The translations under genes and the position numbers were made by a program. 64,000 bases of DNA from Cryptomeria japonica (taxonomy: Eukaryota > Streptophyta > Pinopsida > Cupressales > Cupressaceae), in contig NC_081406.1 in the NCBI RefSeq assembly GCF_030272615.1, positions 265,519,192 through 265,583,191 of the forward strand, read 5' to 3'. The first letter of the stretch is position 1, and each line of letters begins with the position of its first letter. The notes beneath the pieces are model-generated. The model had not been told where the DNA came from, did not search any database, and saw only the letters and a program-made list of their open reading frames with translations. Shown here one piece after another: positions 53,019 to 63,119 of this stretch.

Positions 53019-53084
53019 CGGCTCTCCTGCATCGGCTGGTCGCTGGAATCGGCGGACACGATCAAATCTATGAATGAATGCCAT
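53019..53084 (-). CDS. Antisense PMD gene, predicted exon 1
   Basis: On the minus strand the ATG at 53084 opens 22 codons (MAFIHRFDRVRRFQRPADAG then EP) ending exactly at CCG before GTAAGT. Joined to the exon 2 start at 52192 it gives a continuous frame in phase 0. A short basic first exon before the domain and the consensus donor support it. It is not proven by transcript data. Confidence 0.65.
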
Positions 53085-53171
53085 CGCTACTGACTGTTGC
53101 TGCTCTTTTCTCGCTCTGCACTGTGATCTTCTAAGGGTGTGGATGACAATGAGGATGTCTTTTACCCGTGG

Positions 53172-53183
53172 CCTATCTTATAG
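53172..53183 (-). promoter_or_regulatory. TATA-like box of the antisense PMD gene
   Basis: CTATAAGATAGG on the minus strand, about 90 bases upstream of the predicted ATG at 53084. This would place the transcription start near 53145 and give a 5' UTR of about 60 bases. The gene would therefore have its own promoter inside the element, independent of the LTR. Confidence 0.5.
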
Positions 53184-53281
53184 CCTACCCTAGCCCTCGC
53201 CTGCATTTTCTCGAGTCAGTATTCTTCATCCCGTGACTCTGTCACTCTATTCGCTCAACCCATTCTATCCCATCTTTCTTA

Positions 53282-53339
53282 TCGAGAGATTGTCTGCAAT
53301 CTTTTCAGACATTTTCATCCAATCTCTCGAGGGGGCATA
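53282..53339 (+). other. Stem-loop with GGGGGCATA box, element E
   Basis: TCGAGAGATTG (53282-53292) and CAATCTCTCGA (53320-53330) are perfect 11-base complements. The right arm is followed directly by GGGGGCATA (53331-53339). About 80 bases before the polypurine tract. Equivalents in elements A and D. Confidence 0.65.
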
Positions 53340-53416
53340 TAATTCCTTATTCTGCGGCAACTCTGTATCAGTTCATCTTATCTTCTTTGAAACAACGCGA
53401 CAAGCCGCATTGTCTC

Positions 53417-53430
53417 AAAGAGGGGCAAAA
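53417..53430 (+). other. Polypurine tract of element E
   Basis: AAAGAGGGGCAAAA directly before the 3' LTR start TGTAGACACC. The TCAAAG at its left can pair with CTTTGA at about 53386. Confidence 0.9.
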
Positions 53431-54198
53431 TGTAGACACCCAAAATTGTCCAGTCTAATTAAATAAATATTTTATTTATTTAATTATCTAAATCCTAATT
53501 CTTCTATTAATTAAATAAATCCTTATTTATTTAATTAATTCATTTATCCTCTTCTAGCCTTATTTCTCATTTAAATAAATACATTTATTTATTTAAATTA
53601 TCCCTTTCCTAAATTAAATAAATATTTTATTTATTTAATTGTCCTACTTCTTCTATTAATTAAATAAATCTTTATTTATTTAATTAATTCATTATCTTTT
53701 TCTACACATGACACATGTCATTCATCTCTTAATTCCTACACTACCTACCTCTTTCATTATTTTGGTATTTCTTATACCTACCCTTTAATCCTAGCCGACC
53801 TCTCTTTTTACACCTCTCAATCTTAACCCTCCATTTTCTATTGTGTCTTCTATTTAAGGAGATGCTTTTTTCATTGTCAAACCCTAACTACTTGATCAAT
53901 TGACTACACTACAATTCTACTTGCAACCACATTCCGTTCTTTGTTGAGCTCTTGTGCATACAAAAATCTGAGAGCAAGCATATCAAACAAGATCAATGGA
54001 GATAGGAAGAATGGAGATCAAAACCCTAGTGGACATGTGATGGTATAATCTTTGTGATTTTGAGTTATTTGCATTGTCTTAGGTTATCTTCATATGTTAT
54101 GGTGGATCTTTGTTCATTGTTAGGCTAGGGTTTAGTGGTTGAATCCATTTTAGTCTTTCAATATTGTTGTTTATTGCTATCCATTTTCACCATATACA
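53431..54198 (+). repeat. 3' LTR of element E
   Basis: 768 bp, nearly identical to 37908-38674: one extra T in CCATTTTCTATTG and a T to G change in ATTGTTGTTTATTG. Followed by TSD TGTAC. Confidence 0.96.
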
Positions 54199-54330
54199 TG
54201 TACTATACATATACAGGTTGTAGCATACTCGGGCATAGACTCCTATGAGGTGCTTCTAACCTCACTTACACACACATGCACGAGGTTGAGTGGAACTAGC
54301 GGCATAAGGCTAGACTTTCTCACTCTCCTC

Positions 54331-54545
54331 CCTTACATGGATCACCTAGACAGACTCTAGGGGCTAGTTTTCCATGTCCTTTTTTCCATGGATCACCTAG
54401 ACAAGATCTAGGGGCGAGAAGTCCATGTTTTCTTTCTCACTCTCCTCCCTTACATGGATCACCTAGACAGACTCTTGGGGCTAGTTTTCCATGTCCTTTT
54501 CCCATGGATCACCTAGACAAGATCTGGGGGCGAGAAGTCCATGTT
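54331..54545 (+). repeat. Tandem repeat in element D 3' region
   Basis: A unit of about 118 bases occurs twice. Each unit contains two versions of CATGGATCACCTAGACA followed by GACTCTAGGGGCTAG or AGATCTAGGGGCGAG and then CCATG. A partial copy (CATGGATCACCAATG) follows near 54577. Confidence 0.85.
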
Positions 54546-54815
54546 TTCTCTCTCACTATTCTTCTCATGGATCACCAATGTGTGTATTCATGCTTTTTTT
54601 CCTTTCTTTTCTTCTCTTTGCATTTTGTTTCCATTTACATCCTTCATCTTGTGTTAGAGAACTCTCAAATCCTCACACTCTTTGTTGTGTTGGAATTGAG
54701 ATTTAGTCCTCTTTCTTACCAAATGACTCTCCATTATTTTTTGATCTCATATCAAATCTTCTTGTGAGCATTTGTCATCAATTTTCTTTAACAATTCGAA
54801 GTGGTAAACATGATA

Positions 54816-54864
54816 CCCTGTTTCAACTCACTAAAATTAGCAAGCCGAAACAGGGGGGGGCATA
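54816..54864 (+). other. Stem-loop with G-run and CATA box, element D
   Basis: CCCTGTTTC (54816-54824) and GAAACAGGG (54847-54855) are perfect complements; the right arm runs into GGGGGCATA (54856-54864). Arm sequences differ from those of A and E but the arrangement is the same. Confidence 0.6.
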
Positions 54865-55089
54865 TAGCTACCCTCGAATTTTCATCACCTTCCTTAGTAA
54901 GCATTAGGTGATTTCGTGATCTAACGTGTGTTTTGTAGGGTGCGGTTCCTAACTGTGTACTGCAGATGCCACTGGGGGCTTCGTTCGACAGACTTATGGA
55001 TATATCCTTTTTCAAATAATACTTACTTTTTTGTACTTTAACTTGCATATGCACATAGTGTTCATATGACCGCTAAAGTGGGGGCTAAA

Positions 55090-56771
55090 TGTAGCGTCGT
55101 AAATTGTACGCACTTGCTAAAGCAGTACAATTTCACACCTAGTTTAGCACCTGCCTTGGCGCATTTTGCATTTTGCATTGCATTTCCCCTTTAGCACTTA
55201 ATTAATCAAATTAATTAAGTCTAAGGTTCTATTTCATCATCTCCCACATCATAAAGTTGGGCCCTTTCATTAAAGTATGCCCCTTTCATTTTATTCTTCC
55301 AATACATCATTTAATCAAAAACCCTAATTAGGTCCTATTTTGAACTTGGGGGCTTGATTTCGGGGGTCAAAACATCTCGAAATCAGTTGTAACTTTGGGA
55401 TTCTCTCTAAAATCATCATATCCGACGGCCTTGAAAATTTGGTGAAAAGTTGTCGGGACCATGGCGCCCGGCGTGCACATGGTCCCGGACATTTTTCCCG
55501 GAATTTTAGGAGTGCGATCCAATCATAAAATAAAGCTTAACCCCAAGAAATTGGCGAGATATTCAATCTCTAGGTCGGCCAAAAGTTGAAATTAAGACCT
55601 AGGGTTTCATATATAAGAGCTCTCTTTCTTCATTTGAAAGGATCCGAATTTTGGCTTTCGAGGACCTTCTATGCAGCGAAAGAGAAGATCTTTGAAGACT
55701 TCAACAACATTCAACATTCATCCATCAAGCATCTATCAATTTCATTCATTCATTTAGGGCTTTGAAGACATTGAAGAGCAATAGGGGATTACCGACTGAA
55801 GATTGGCTTGTACCCCTCCCTTGGGGTTGGGTATGATTTCATGTTGTTTTCATGTCTTTGCATAAGCTTCATTACATCATTTGTATTCATGCTTTAGATC
55901 ACTTTGCATCTTGATTTGGAGCATTTACATTATCATTTACAAGCAATTAGGGTTTACTTTCTAGGTTGCTCTAGTTTGCTTACTTGCATTTTAGGATCTT
56001 GCACACACACAAGGTCTGCACACACAATACATTTTACAATACAACTTGGCTATTCGTGGAGGTGGAAATCACCGAAGCGGGGGTTTGACTAAGGCAAAAC
56101 CCTATATAGCCACCCACCACACCTTTTCAGATATAAGTGCAGGTTTCGAAATTCAGACGACGCCGCAAGTTACAGATCCGGAAGAAGCAGACGGAGACCG
56201 AACTTCACACCAAATCTCAGAGCAAAAGACCAGGATAGGGGCGTGGGGCACCTTGGTCCTGCCAGGATAGGGGCGCTGGGCACCCTGGTCCCTAGGACAG
56301 GGGCGCTGGGCGCCCTGGTCCTCCTGACAGACAGCATTTTCAGCATTTTTGACAGCTTTTTCCAGAGTGCAAAACAGCAGTTTTCGGAGCAGTTTCAGGG
56401 GCAGAATTAGGACAGTGGCGCCCGCGCCCCTGTCCCGAACATTTTCACTCAGATTTTAACACTGGGTATGCATTTACATTCTTGTCTTGTCCTTGTGTTT
56501 ATAGCTTTCCGCTTTCCATCGTTTAAGTTCAATTCTGCAATCTTGTCATTAGTTCATACTTGCACTTTGGGGTTAGGGATTGAACTTGCATCATTTCATC
56601 TTTCAATTACAACAAAGGAATAGAAATCCTAATAGGTAGCCTGTGGCTCTCTCTTCCACAAAAAGAAGTAGCCAATTGTGTGATACCTCTAGGCTCTTTC
56701 ATATTCCACAAATGTGTGATTGAAAGTGAGATTAGGGCATGTTTGCTTAGTGTCACTTTTTCCCCCACACA
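55090..56771 (+). repeat. 3' LTR of element D
   Basis: Copy of 32089-33769 with scattered substitutions. TATATAAG at 55610-55617; hairpin GGGACCATG...CATGGTCCC near 55456-55487. Followed by TSD CTTCT. Confidence 0.94.
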
Positions 56772-56776
56772 CTTCT

Positions 56777-58490
56777 TATTTGGAGAAGCCGCCTTATCAG
56801 GGGTCTTTGGCATTGTAGTCTTCATAGCACCCTGTGGAGCTTGAGTTTTTGTAGTAGAAGAAATATTAGGGTCTATGGCCCTACTTTTTGATCTTGTGTT
56901 GTTGGCCACACTATCCCCACTTGTCTGATTCATGCCACAAAAATCAGCCTCCTGCCAATTCATGAAATTTGTACCCCCTTGTGGATGACTAGAAGAGTCA
57001 ACGAATTATTGTTGCCATGATGTGTTGGCTCCTCTTGTGCTACTAGGGTCTGAAAAAATACCATTCTAACATGAGGTTTGATTATGTGGTTGATTGCATG
57101 AGACACACCAATCTTGTTCCTGAGCAAGATTGTTCTGAATTAGCACTATAGCCTTTGAGGTGCTTGTAGCTATGGGATTCAAACTGTTCAGGGCCTAGCA
57201 TTGCTCCATTGGTTCCGCCCTTGAAAATTAGGCCTCTGTTGTTGATAATTTTGATTTGATGCTTGACAAGGACTATTGTTAGCGTGTGGCAACTATCTCT
57301 TGACTGAGACCAAATCATTCCCAAACCCCTACAGTTGTTGTTTGTAATGGACTGATCATTTTCTGCATTGATGCCTCTAGAGAGGCCTACAGTTCCTTAA
57401 TTTCAGAAGACAAGGGAGAGGGCACAGGTGTGAGAAGATGGCTTGAAGACATCATTAGTATAGGAACCAAAACAAGCTACTATGTAGGAGCATCTGGAAA
57501 TAAAGGCATTGGAGGTCTAGGAGACAACTTCCTTGTCTGTATTAAGCAATTTTCTACCCTTATGGAAGTCTTATAAGCTAATGGGAGATTATTTCCTCCC
57601 ATAGACCGAATCATAGTTGCTATGTCACTGTTCAAAGCCTTAAGAAAATATAGAAAAACATGGTTTAATGAAGGCTTTACTAGTGATGGGATTCTATCCC
57701 GTGTCTTTTGAAATCTATAGTTGAAACCACCCATGAACTCATGGGGTGCTCTTTTTATTATGGTCAGCTACTCCATAAGTGACATATGGTCACTTTTGTC
57801 CTTAAAAAGTTTGCATATCCTTTCTCCTAACTCATCCCAATTATGAATGGAGTTAGGAGCTATCCCTCTATAGCATTGAAGGGCCTTTCCCTTGAATGAG
57901 GAGGCAAGAAGCCTCACTACATCATTGTCTTCAGTGACATCAAACACCGTACAAATGATTTCACATCCTGGATATGTTCTTCATGGGAGGTAGATGTTTC
58001 TCCAGTCAAATATGGTATAGTCTTCAAGAATACTACTGGAATGTCATTCTTCTGAGTAAAAACTAAGGGGCCACCATTGAAGGTGACAAAGGTATGTGCT
58101 CTTGGCACTGCCATAGAAAATAGGGGTTTGTTGGTATGGATGGTAGGGCCTCTAGATTGAGAAGGTCTGATAAAAGGTGGGGTAGACTAAGACCTTAAGG
58201 GTGTAGGTGATTCTCTTTGAGTTCCCCTTGTAGGTGAAAATGAAAGCCTACCTCTAGTTCTTCGAGAATTTGAATATGAAATCTCAAAGTATTGGAAATT
58301 ACCTCTAGAAGATGCTCTAGTGTGTATTCTTGTCATGTAAGTGGCATCTTGTCCTTGCTAAGAGTCTGAATTTGTTCCTTAGAGTCGACAAGTGCTTGAT
58401 TGATTGCCTCCAAAGGCTGAAATGCTCAGGAAAAACACTAAATCTTCAGCAAGTATGTTGAAATTGTGTCGCATCGGGCGTGCAAAAAAA
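56777..58490 (-). pseudogene. Element B gag
   Basis: Minus strand. The start MAVPRAHTFVTFNGGP is at 58114. The gag core appears in pieces: ASSFKGKALQCYRGIAPNSI (shifted frame, about 57910-57850), ELGERICKLFKD, then NYRFQKTRDRIPSLVKPS and FLKALNSDIATMIRSMGG (57734-57480). A Ser/Thr-rich C-terminal part (TRSKSRAIDPNISSTTKTQ) at 56963-56777 joins the protease region at 32088 across element D. Gag would form the particle. The 58115-58490 part is leader with the primer site. Several frameshifts. Confidence 0.82.
58468..58490 (-). other. Candidate primer binding site of element B
   Basis: On the minus strand the LTR end is followed by T-rich sequence and TTGCACGCCCGATGCGAC, similar to element E's TGGCACGCCCGGTGGGAC. 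Confidence 0.55.
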
Positions 58491-60090
58491 TATTGTCACA
58501 AAATTTTACACCATTGGTGATCAGGCTTGATCACCAACCTTGTGAAACATGGAAACAACCTCTCAAGTGTGGAAATTGCAAAAGTGAGGTTGAGTCTCCA
58601 AAGAAGGTCGACTTCCTTGCCAATTTGATGCAGGTGTTGGACCAACCCAACACAAATAATCTAACACTACTAATTTTTGATAGGGAAAAGGGAGAGAGAG
58701 AGAGAGAAGGGTTGCAAGAAAAAGGGGAAATAAGGCTTGCACCTAGATTGAAAGTTGATCTACCCCCTCCTGTAACTGCATAAAACATCAACAAAATTAC
58801 CCAAAGATACACTAATTCCTATCTAAGTCTACCTTTCTAAGACCGAGTCAAGGTTCAAATTATTAACAATGGCAGAGGAACAAATAATTTTCTTGGATGC
58901 CACTCTAAGAGGGATCAACACTGTGTCGACTTGAATTTCATCCTCAAAATACTACAAGCAATAAGTTAGTTTCACAAAATACAAATGCAAATGCTACAGG
59001 AAATCCAAACTCAACCAATGAAACTGCATGAAGTACATATGAAATAAAATACTATTTTTACCTTCATGGCTTATGTCCCATTGTGTCCTAACTCCACTGT
59101 TCCTGGTTGCAGATGGTGTGCTCTCAGACAATGCACTGTTGTCTTCCAAAATGGCATATGAAGAATGGACTGATAACTTGTAGTTAACTGATACTATGAT
59201 ATGCAATACTACATGATTATGCTAAAAATTATTATGCTAAAATGATATTTGCTATTTGCTATTTGCTAATTGCTTCAAAAACTCACGGATGCATATAATT
59301 GATTTTAAGACTATTTTGAAGACTAACTCTCTCTCAACTAAAGCTTTTGATTTTATAGACCTTGAGAGGATTAGATGATGTGGCTCAGATCAACGAACCT
59401 AATCAAATCTGCAGATTTGGATGGTTGTGAGAAAAGGTGAAGGTTGTGAGAAAGGGAAAGGAGAAGACAAGTGTCACTCATCTCACCTTGACTGGGTTGC
59501 TGACTGAGAGAATCTAGGGATGGTTAGAGGAAATTTAGGCATGAGATGACAAGTGGACTCAAGTCCTTCCTAAGATGTAGGGGGGTTTGGAGAGAATATA
59601 GGAAATAGTTATGAAATATGTGTACGTACACAATTTTCATTAATTTTGGAAGTTGGAGATAAATGATGAATTAATATTTAAGAAATATTAATTTCTTTAG
59701 CCACATGTTTGATGAGTTGGCAAAGGGAAGATGAAGTGGAGATGGAAGGTGAGTTGGAAAAGGGATTTAAATAATTTACGAATTATTTAATATTTGAGAC
59801 TATAGGATAGGAGAATAACTATTAAATATTAGATATTTAATTGATTGGAAGAGATAATTAAACATTAGATATTTAATTAATTGATTAGAAGGATAATTAA
59901 ATATTAGATATTTAATTAATTAGAGGAATAGAATAGATGAATTAATTAATAAAATATTAATTAATAGAAAGACATGAAAATGAATTAAATAAATTAATCT
60001 TTTCAAATTAATTATTTAATAGAAGAATAATCAATAAATAAATATAAAATATTTATTTAATCGCTCATAGCCAATTTTTTGGTGTATGCA
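58491..60090 (-). repeat. 5' LTR of element B
   Basis: On the minus strand it starts TGCATACACCAAAAAATTGG (60090 downward), resembling the E family start TGTAGACACCCAAAATTG. AT-rich palindromic motifs follow (59640-60065), then a TATA box TATAAAA (59357-59351). It ends next to the primer site at 58491. Length about 1.6 kb. Only the last 430 bases (58491-58920) have a counterpart at the left end of B. Confidence 0.7.
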
Positions 60091-61144
60091 GTATGCACTA
60101 AAGGCTAAAGATAAATTGAACAAAATACATGAGTAGAGACAAATAGGTAGAGGTGAAAGGTTTACCAGAGGAAGATTTTAAGGAGGAAGAGGATATACTG
60201 GAGGAAGAGGAACCATTATAGATCAGAACAAGGACAAGGAAGTGAACAAAGAAAGTAATTCATACCGAAATGATGATAAAAATTTATACAAGAGGAGAGA
60301 ACCGAATGGTTACCAGAATGAGAACTTTGGAAGATAATACAAGAGGGTATTTAGAGGAACTTTCTTTAAGTGGGGAGGAGAAGGACACCGTGAATTTGAA
60401 TGTAAGAAGACAGAGGCTACTATAAGAGCAGCAGTGGTGGAAAAAAACTCCACCAAATCAGACAATAAACTGGAAGATGGAGAACTGTTGATGATGAGGA
60501 GAGATTTGTGTCATACCGAAGGAGATGAAGAACCCTTGCAAAGGAAGTTTCTGTTCAAAACCAGATGTAAGGTATCCAGTAAGTGTTGTAAAGTTGTTAT
60601 TGATAGTGGTAGTTCAGATAATCTTGTTTCAGAATAGATGGCAAATAAGTTGAAATTCGAGAGGTTAAAACACCCTAAGCCTTATTTGATAGCATGGACT
60701 CAGGATGAACATAATTTGTTAGTAAGTGAACCGTGTTTGGTGAAATTAAAAATTGGGAATTATCATGATGAAGTTTTGTGTGATATTCTACCTATGAATA
60801 TTTGTCATCTTTTGTTGGGTAGACCTTGGCAGTTTGATAGAAATGCAATACATGATGAAAGGAAGAATACATACTCTATTGTGGCCAATGGGATAAAGAA
60901 AACCTTGTTACCTTTGGAAGAACCTTTGAAGAATGAAGTTTGTACAAATGCCAGAATCTATTTAGTAGATGGAAGTAAATTCATGGATGGACTGAGACAG
61001 GAGAATGTGTGTTTTGCCTTAATTCCTAAGAAGACCAAGAGACCAGAACCAGAAGAAGAGCACTTGGAAGAGATAAGAGATTTGCTGACAAAATATGAGG
61101 ACATCATTTCAGATAATTTACCTGATGGATTTCCACCTGTTTGA
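60091..61144 (+). pseudogene. Element F gag C terminus, knuckle and protease
   Basis: YALKAKDKLNKIHE starts the visible gag, followed by Arg/Gly-rich text (GRGERFTRGRF). The knuckle reads FFKWGGEGHREFEC (about 60360-60402); the first two cysteines are changed to Phe and Trp. The protease has KVVIDSGSSDNLVSE with D-S-G-S at about 60598-60610, a TAG at 60635-60637, then an open frame to 61144 with LPMNICHLLLGRPWQFDRNA and the linker to RT. Stops make it inactive. Confidence 0.84.
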
Positions 61145-61671
61145 AGTATTAGTCATTGCATGGACTTGGTTCCTGGAGCTAGTTTGCTTAACAAAGCTGC
61201 ACACCGGTTGACCCCGACAGAGAATGAAGAACTGAATAGACAAGTGCAGGAGTTGTTGAAAAAGGGTTTGATCAGGGATAGTCTGAGCCCTTGTGTAGTA
61301 CCAGCAGTATTAGCACCTACAAAGAATGGAGAGTGGAGAATGTGTACCAATTCAAGAGAAATAAACAAGATCAAAGTGAAATATCGGTTTCCTTTACCTA
61401 GGATGGATGACATAATGGACTATTTGAGTGGAGAAAAATACTTTACAAAGATAGATTTGAAGAGTGGATATCATCAGATTAGGATCAGAGAAGGTGATGA
61501 GTGGAAGACAACATTTAAGACAAATTAAGGACTATATGAATGGTTGGTGATGCCTTTTGGATTGACTAATGCACTGAGTACTTTCATGAGGCTGATAAAT
61601 GAGGTATTGAAGAAATTATTGGGTAAGTTTGTTATTGTGTATTTGGATGACATTTTGATTTTCAGTAAAAC
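61145..61671 (+). pseudogene. Element F reverse transcriptase, first part
   Basis: [56 protein letters not shown], then a TAA at 61526 where Trp/Gln-like residues are expected, [15 protein letters not shown], and the catalytic box [13 protein letters not shown] just before the solo LTR at 61672. Typical chromovirus RT fingers and palm. Confidence 0.86.
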
Positions 61672-63114
61672 TGGTGCAGGGGCACCTCGTCAACATTCCA
61701 ATCATGGCCCTAAGGATTAAGACTAGGATAATTGTAGTGTCTTAGTGTGTCTTGTGTTTATGCAAGTTTGTTTCATGTATTTAATAAAGACCCCACCATG
61801 TAAACCAATGTCACTAATTAGGCAATTCAATAAGCCAATTAGGACAATGTGGTCAATAGGGGTAGTACGATGTTTGTTTTGTGTTTGATAGGTTGTTAGG
61901 ATGTTTTAGGAGTGTTTGGTTGATCCAAGTGTGTGGATACCAACCTTAGAGTGTTTTGACAACATTTTATGCAAAATGCAACTTTTGGAAAGTGCAACTT
62001 TTGAGTGCAAAAGTGCAACTTTTTTGAAATGTGGTTGATGTAAGCCTTTCAATGACTCCAGCCTCTTCCAAATTTGGTTGGAAACCACTGGAGAGTTGTA
62101 TAAACCTTGTGGAAATGATTCCCAAGGCAACTAATGTTGTGTTGTGAAGTTGTGAAGCAATTGAACACAAAAATACTGAAGTTTTCCCAGAATTTTTATC
62201 TTTGCATTGATTGCACGTGCCTGTACGGATTGGATTGAAGCACACAATTTATGGATTAGGTAGAGGGGTGAAGTATCTTTGATTTGGTGGTGGTTTGAGG
62301 CTTTGAATGTTTCTATGTAGTGAGAAACCCTTATTTTTCTAACTGTAACCTGGGAAACTAGGGTTTGACTAGGGTTTTACCAAATAATGGCCCTATCTTG
62401 CATCTCCTACCTCTAGAAGTTCTTTCCTTTGGTGGGATGCAACATTGGTCAGTGTAAATTAAGGTTTTCATGGATTTTTGGAGGGAAGACTTGATTGTCT
62501 AATAGCGGTGGATTCTAGGCATGTAACCTTGGAATTAGAATTTATTCCCCATCCCCCACATGATCATAAAGTTGGTTTTGCATTTGGGATACCGGTAAAG
62601 GGGGTTGCTTTTTAAATTAGGCCTAATCACCCTAATTAGGTCTGTAGGCTTCTAAAGGGACTAGACCTTTAGGTTGCAGATCTTGCCAATCCATTTTGGG
62701 GATGAATGTAACTCCCAAAAGGGTATTTGGAATGGTGAGTATGTTTTAGAGTGTGTGGAATATTTTGGAGTTAAAGGCAAAATACCGATATAGGAGGGCT
62801 ACTAGCCTAAGGGGTAGCTTTCCAAAGGAGGTATAAGGAATTGATGCCTAAGTCCAAAACCAATGCTTGGAACAATTCATAGATGTCATGTATAGGCCAA
62901 ATTCAAAGTCCCTAAGAGTAGGAGTCACTGGTAAGGCATGTTAGAGAAGTTGAAGCCTTTAACTCATCTTGAGTAGGTGTTAGGCTTGAGTAGTGGAGAG
63001 TAGTTCTAAACCTTAAGATGTGGATTCCTTCCTTGTAGGGTCATTTTTGACATTTGAAGGGCTAGACCCTTACCTTTTAGACTTGTCCTTAGGTGTAAGG
63101 AGGCCTCTGTATCA
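61672..63114. repeat. Solo LTR in the element F RT
   Basis: 1,443 bases, TGGTGCAGGGGC ... TGTATCA, flanked by perfect TSDs AAAAC (61667-61671 and 63115-63119). The RT text runs from ILIFSKT directly to KEEHLLQLRQ across the insertion. No gene inside. Family and orientation were not determined; it does not match the other LTRs in this window. Confidence 0.85.
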
Positions 63115-63119
63115 AAAAC

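Larger units (their letters stand above)
37908..54198 (+). mobile_element. Element E: young 16.3-kb Tat-type Ty3/gypsy element with antisense PMD gene
   Basis: LTRs 37908-38674 and 53431-54198 differ by one substitution and one 1-bp indel as far as I can see. TSDs TGTAC are perfect (37903-37907 and 54199-54203). The interior holds a 2.4-kb leader, a 7.5-kb gag-pol frame with a single TGA, and a 4.9-kb 3' region containing a gene on the opposite strand. The order RT, dead gypsy RNase H, aRH, integrase places it in the Tat lineage. A solo LTR of the same family lies at 4912-5684. Confidence 0.96.
54204..55089 (+). other. Element D 3' region after the E insertion, with polypurine tract
   Basis: No credible gene. 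It has a tandem repeat at 54331-54545, a stem-loop with G-run at 54816-54864 and the polypurine tract AAAGTGGGGGCTAAA at 55075-55089 before the 3' LTR. Confidence 0.75.
32089..56771 (+). mobile_element. Element D: LTR element encoding only a protease-like/G-patch protein
   Basis: LTRs 32089-33769 and 55090-56771 (1,681 and 1,682 bp, about 2 percent different by eye) with perfect TSDs CTTCT (32084-32088 and 56772-56776). Inserted in the gag region of element B. Element E (37908-54198) is nested in its 3' untranslated part. Without E it is about 8.4 kb. Its single long frame lacks RT, RNase H and integrase, and no gag core or zinc knuckle is visible, so it is non-autonomous. It is younger than B and older than E. 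Confidence 0.93.
18095..60090 (-). mobile_element. Element B: decayed Ty3/gypsy element on the minus strand, split by C and D
   Basis: Read on the minus strand: LTR 60090-58491, primer site, gag 58114-56777, protease 32088-31283, aRH, RT, gypsy RNase H, integrase to 20245, then a poorly matching left end. The joins are proven by perfect TSDs of the inserted elements: CTTCT around D and GGCAT around C. Across the D insertion the gag frame also continues (SPNKK then RDLTQKVMQG). Without C and D it is roughly 9.8 kb. The two ends do not match fully, so recombination at the left is likely. Confidence 0.8.

Noticed and set aside
50243-53084. PMD gene as a host gene captured at this locus
   Set aside because: It lies inside the LTRs and TSDs of element E, between integrase and polypurine tract, so it travels with the element.
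58922-60090. This segment as a separate solo LTR inside a short (430-bp) B LTR
   Set aside because: No TSD pair was found, and the TATA box, U3-like palindromes and primer site agree better with one 1.6-kb LTR. Not fully excluded.
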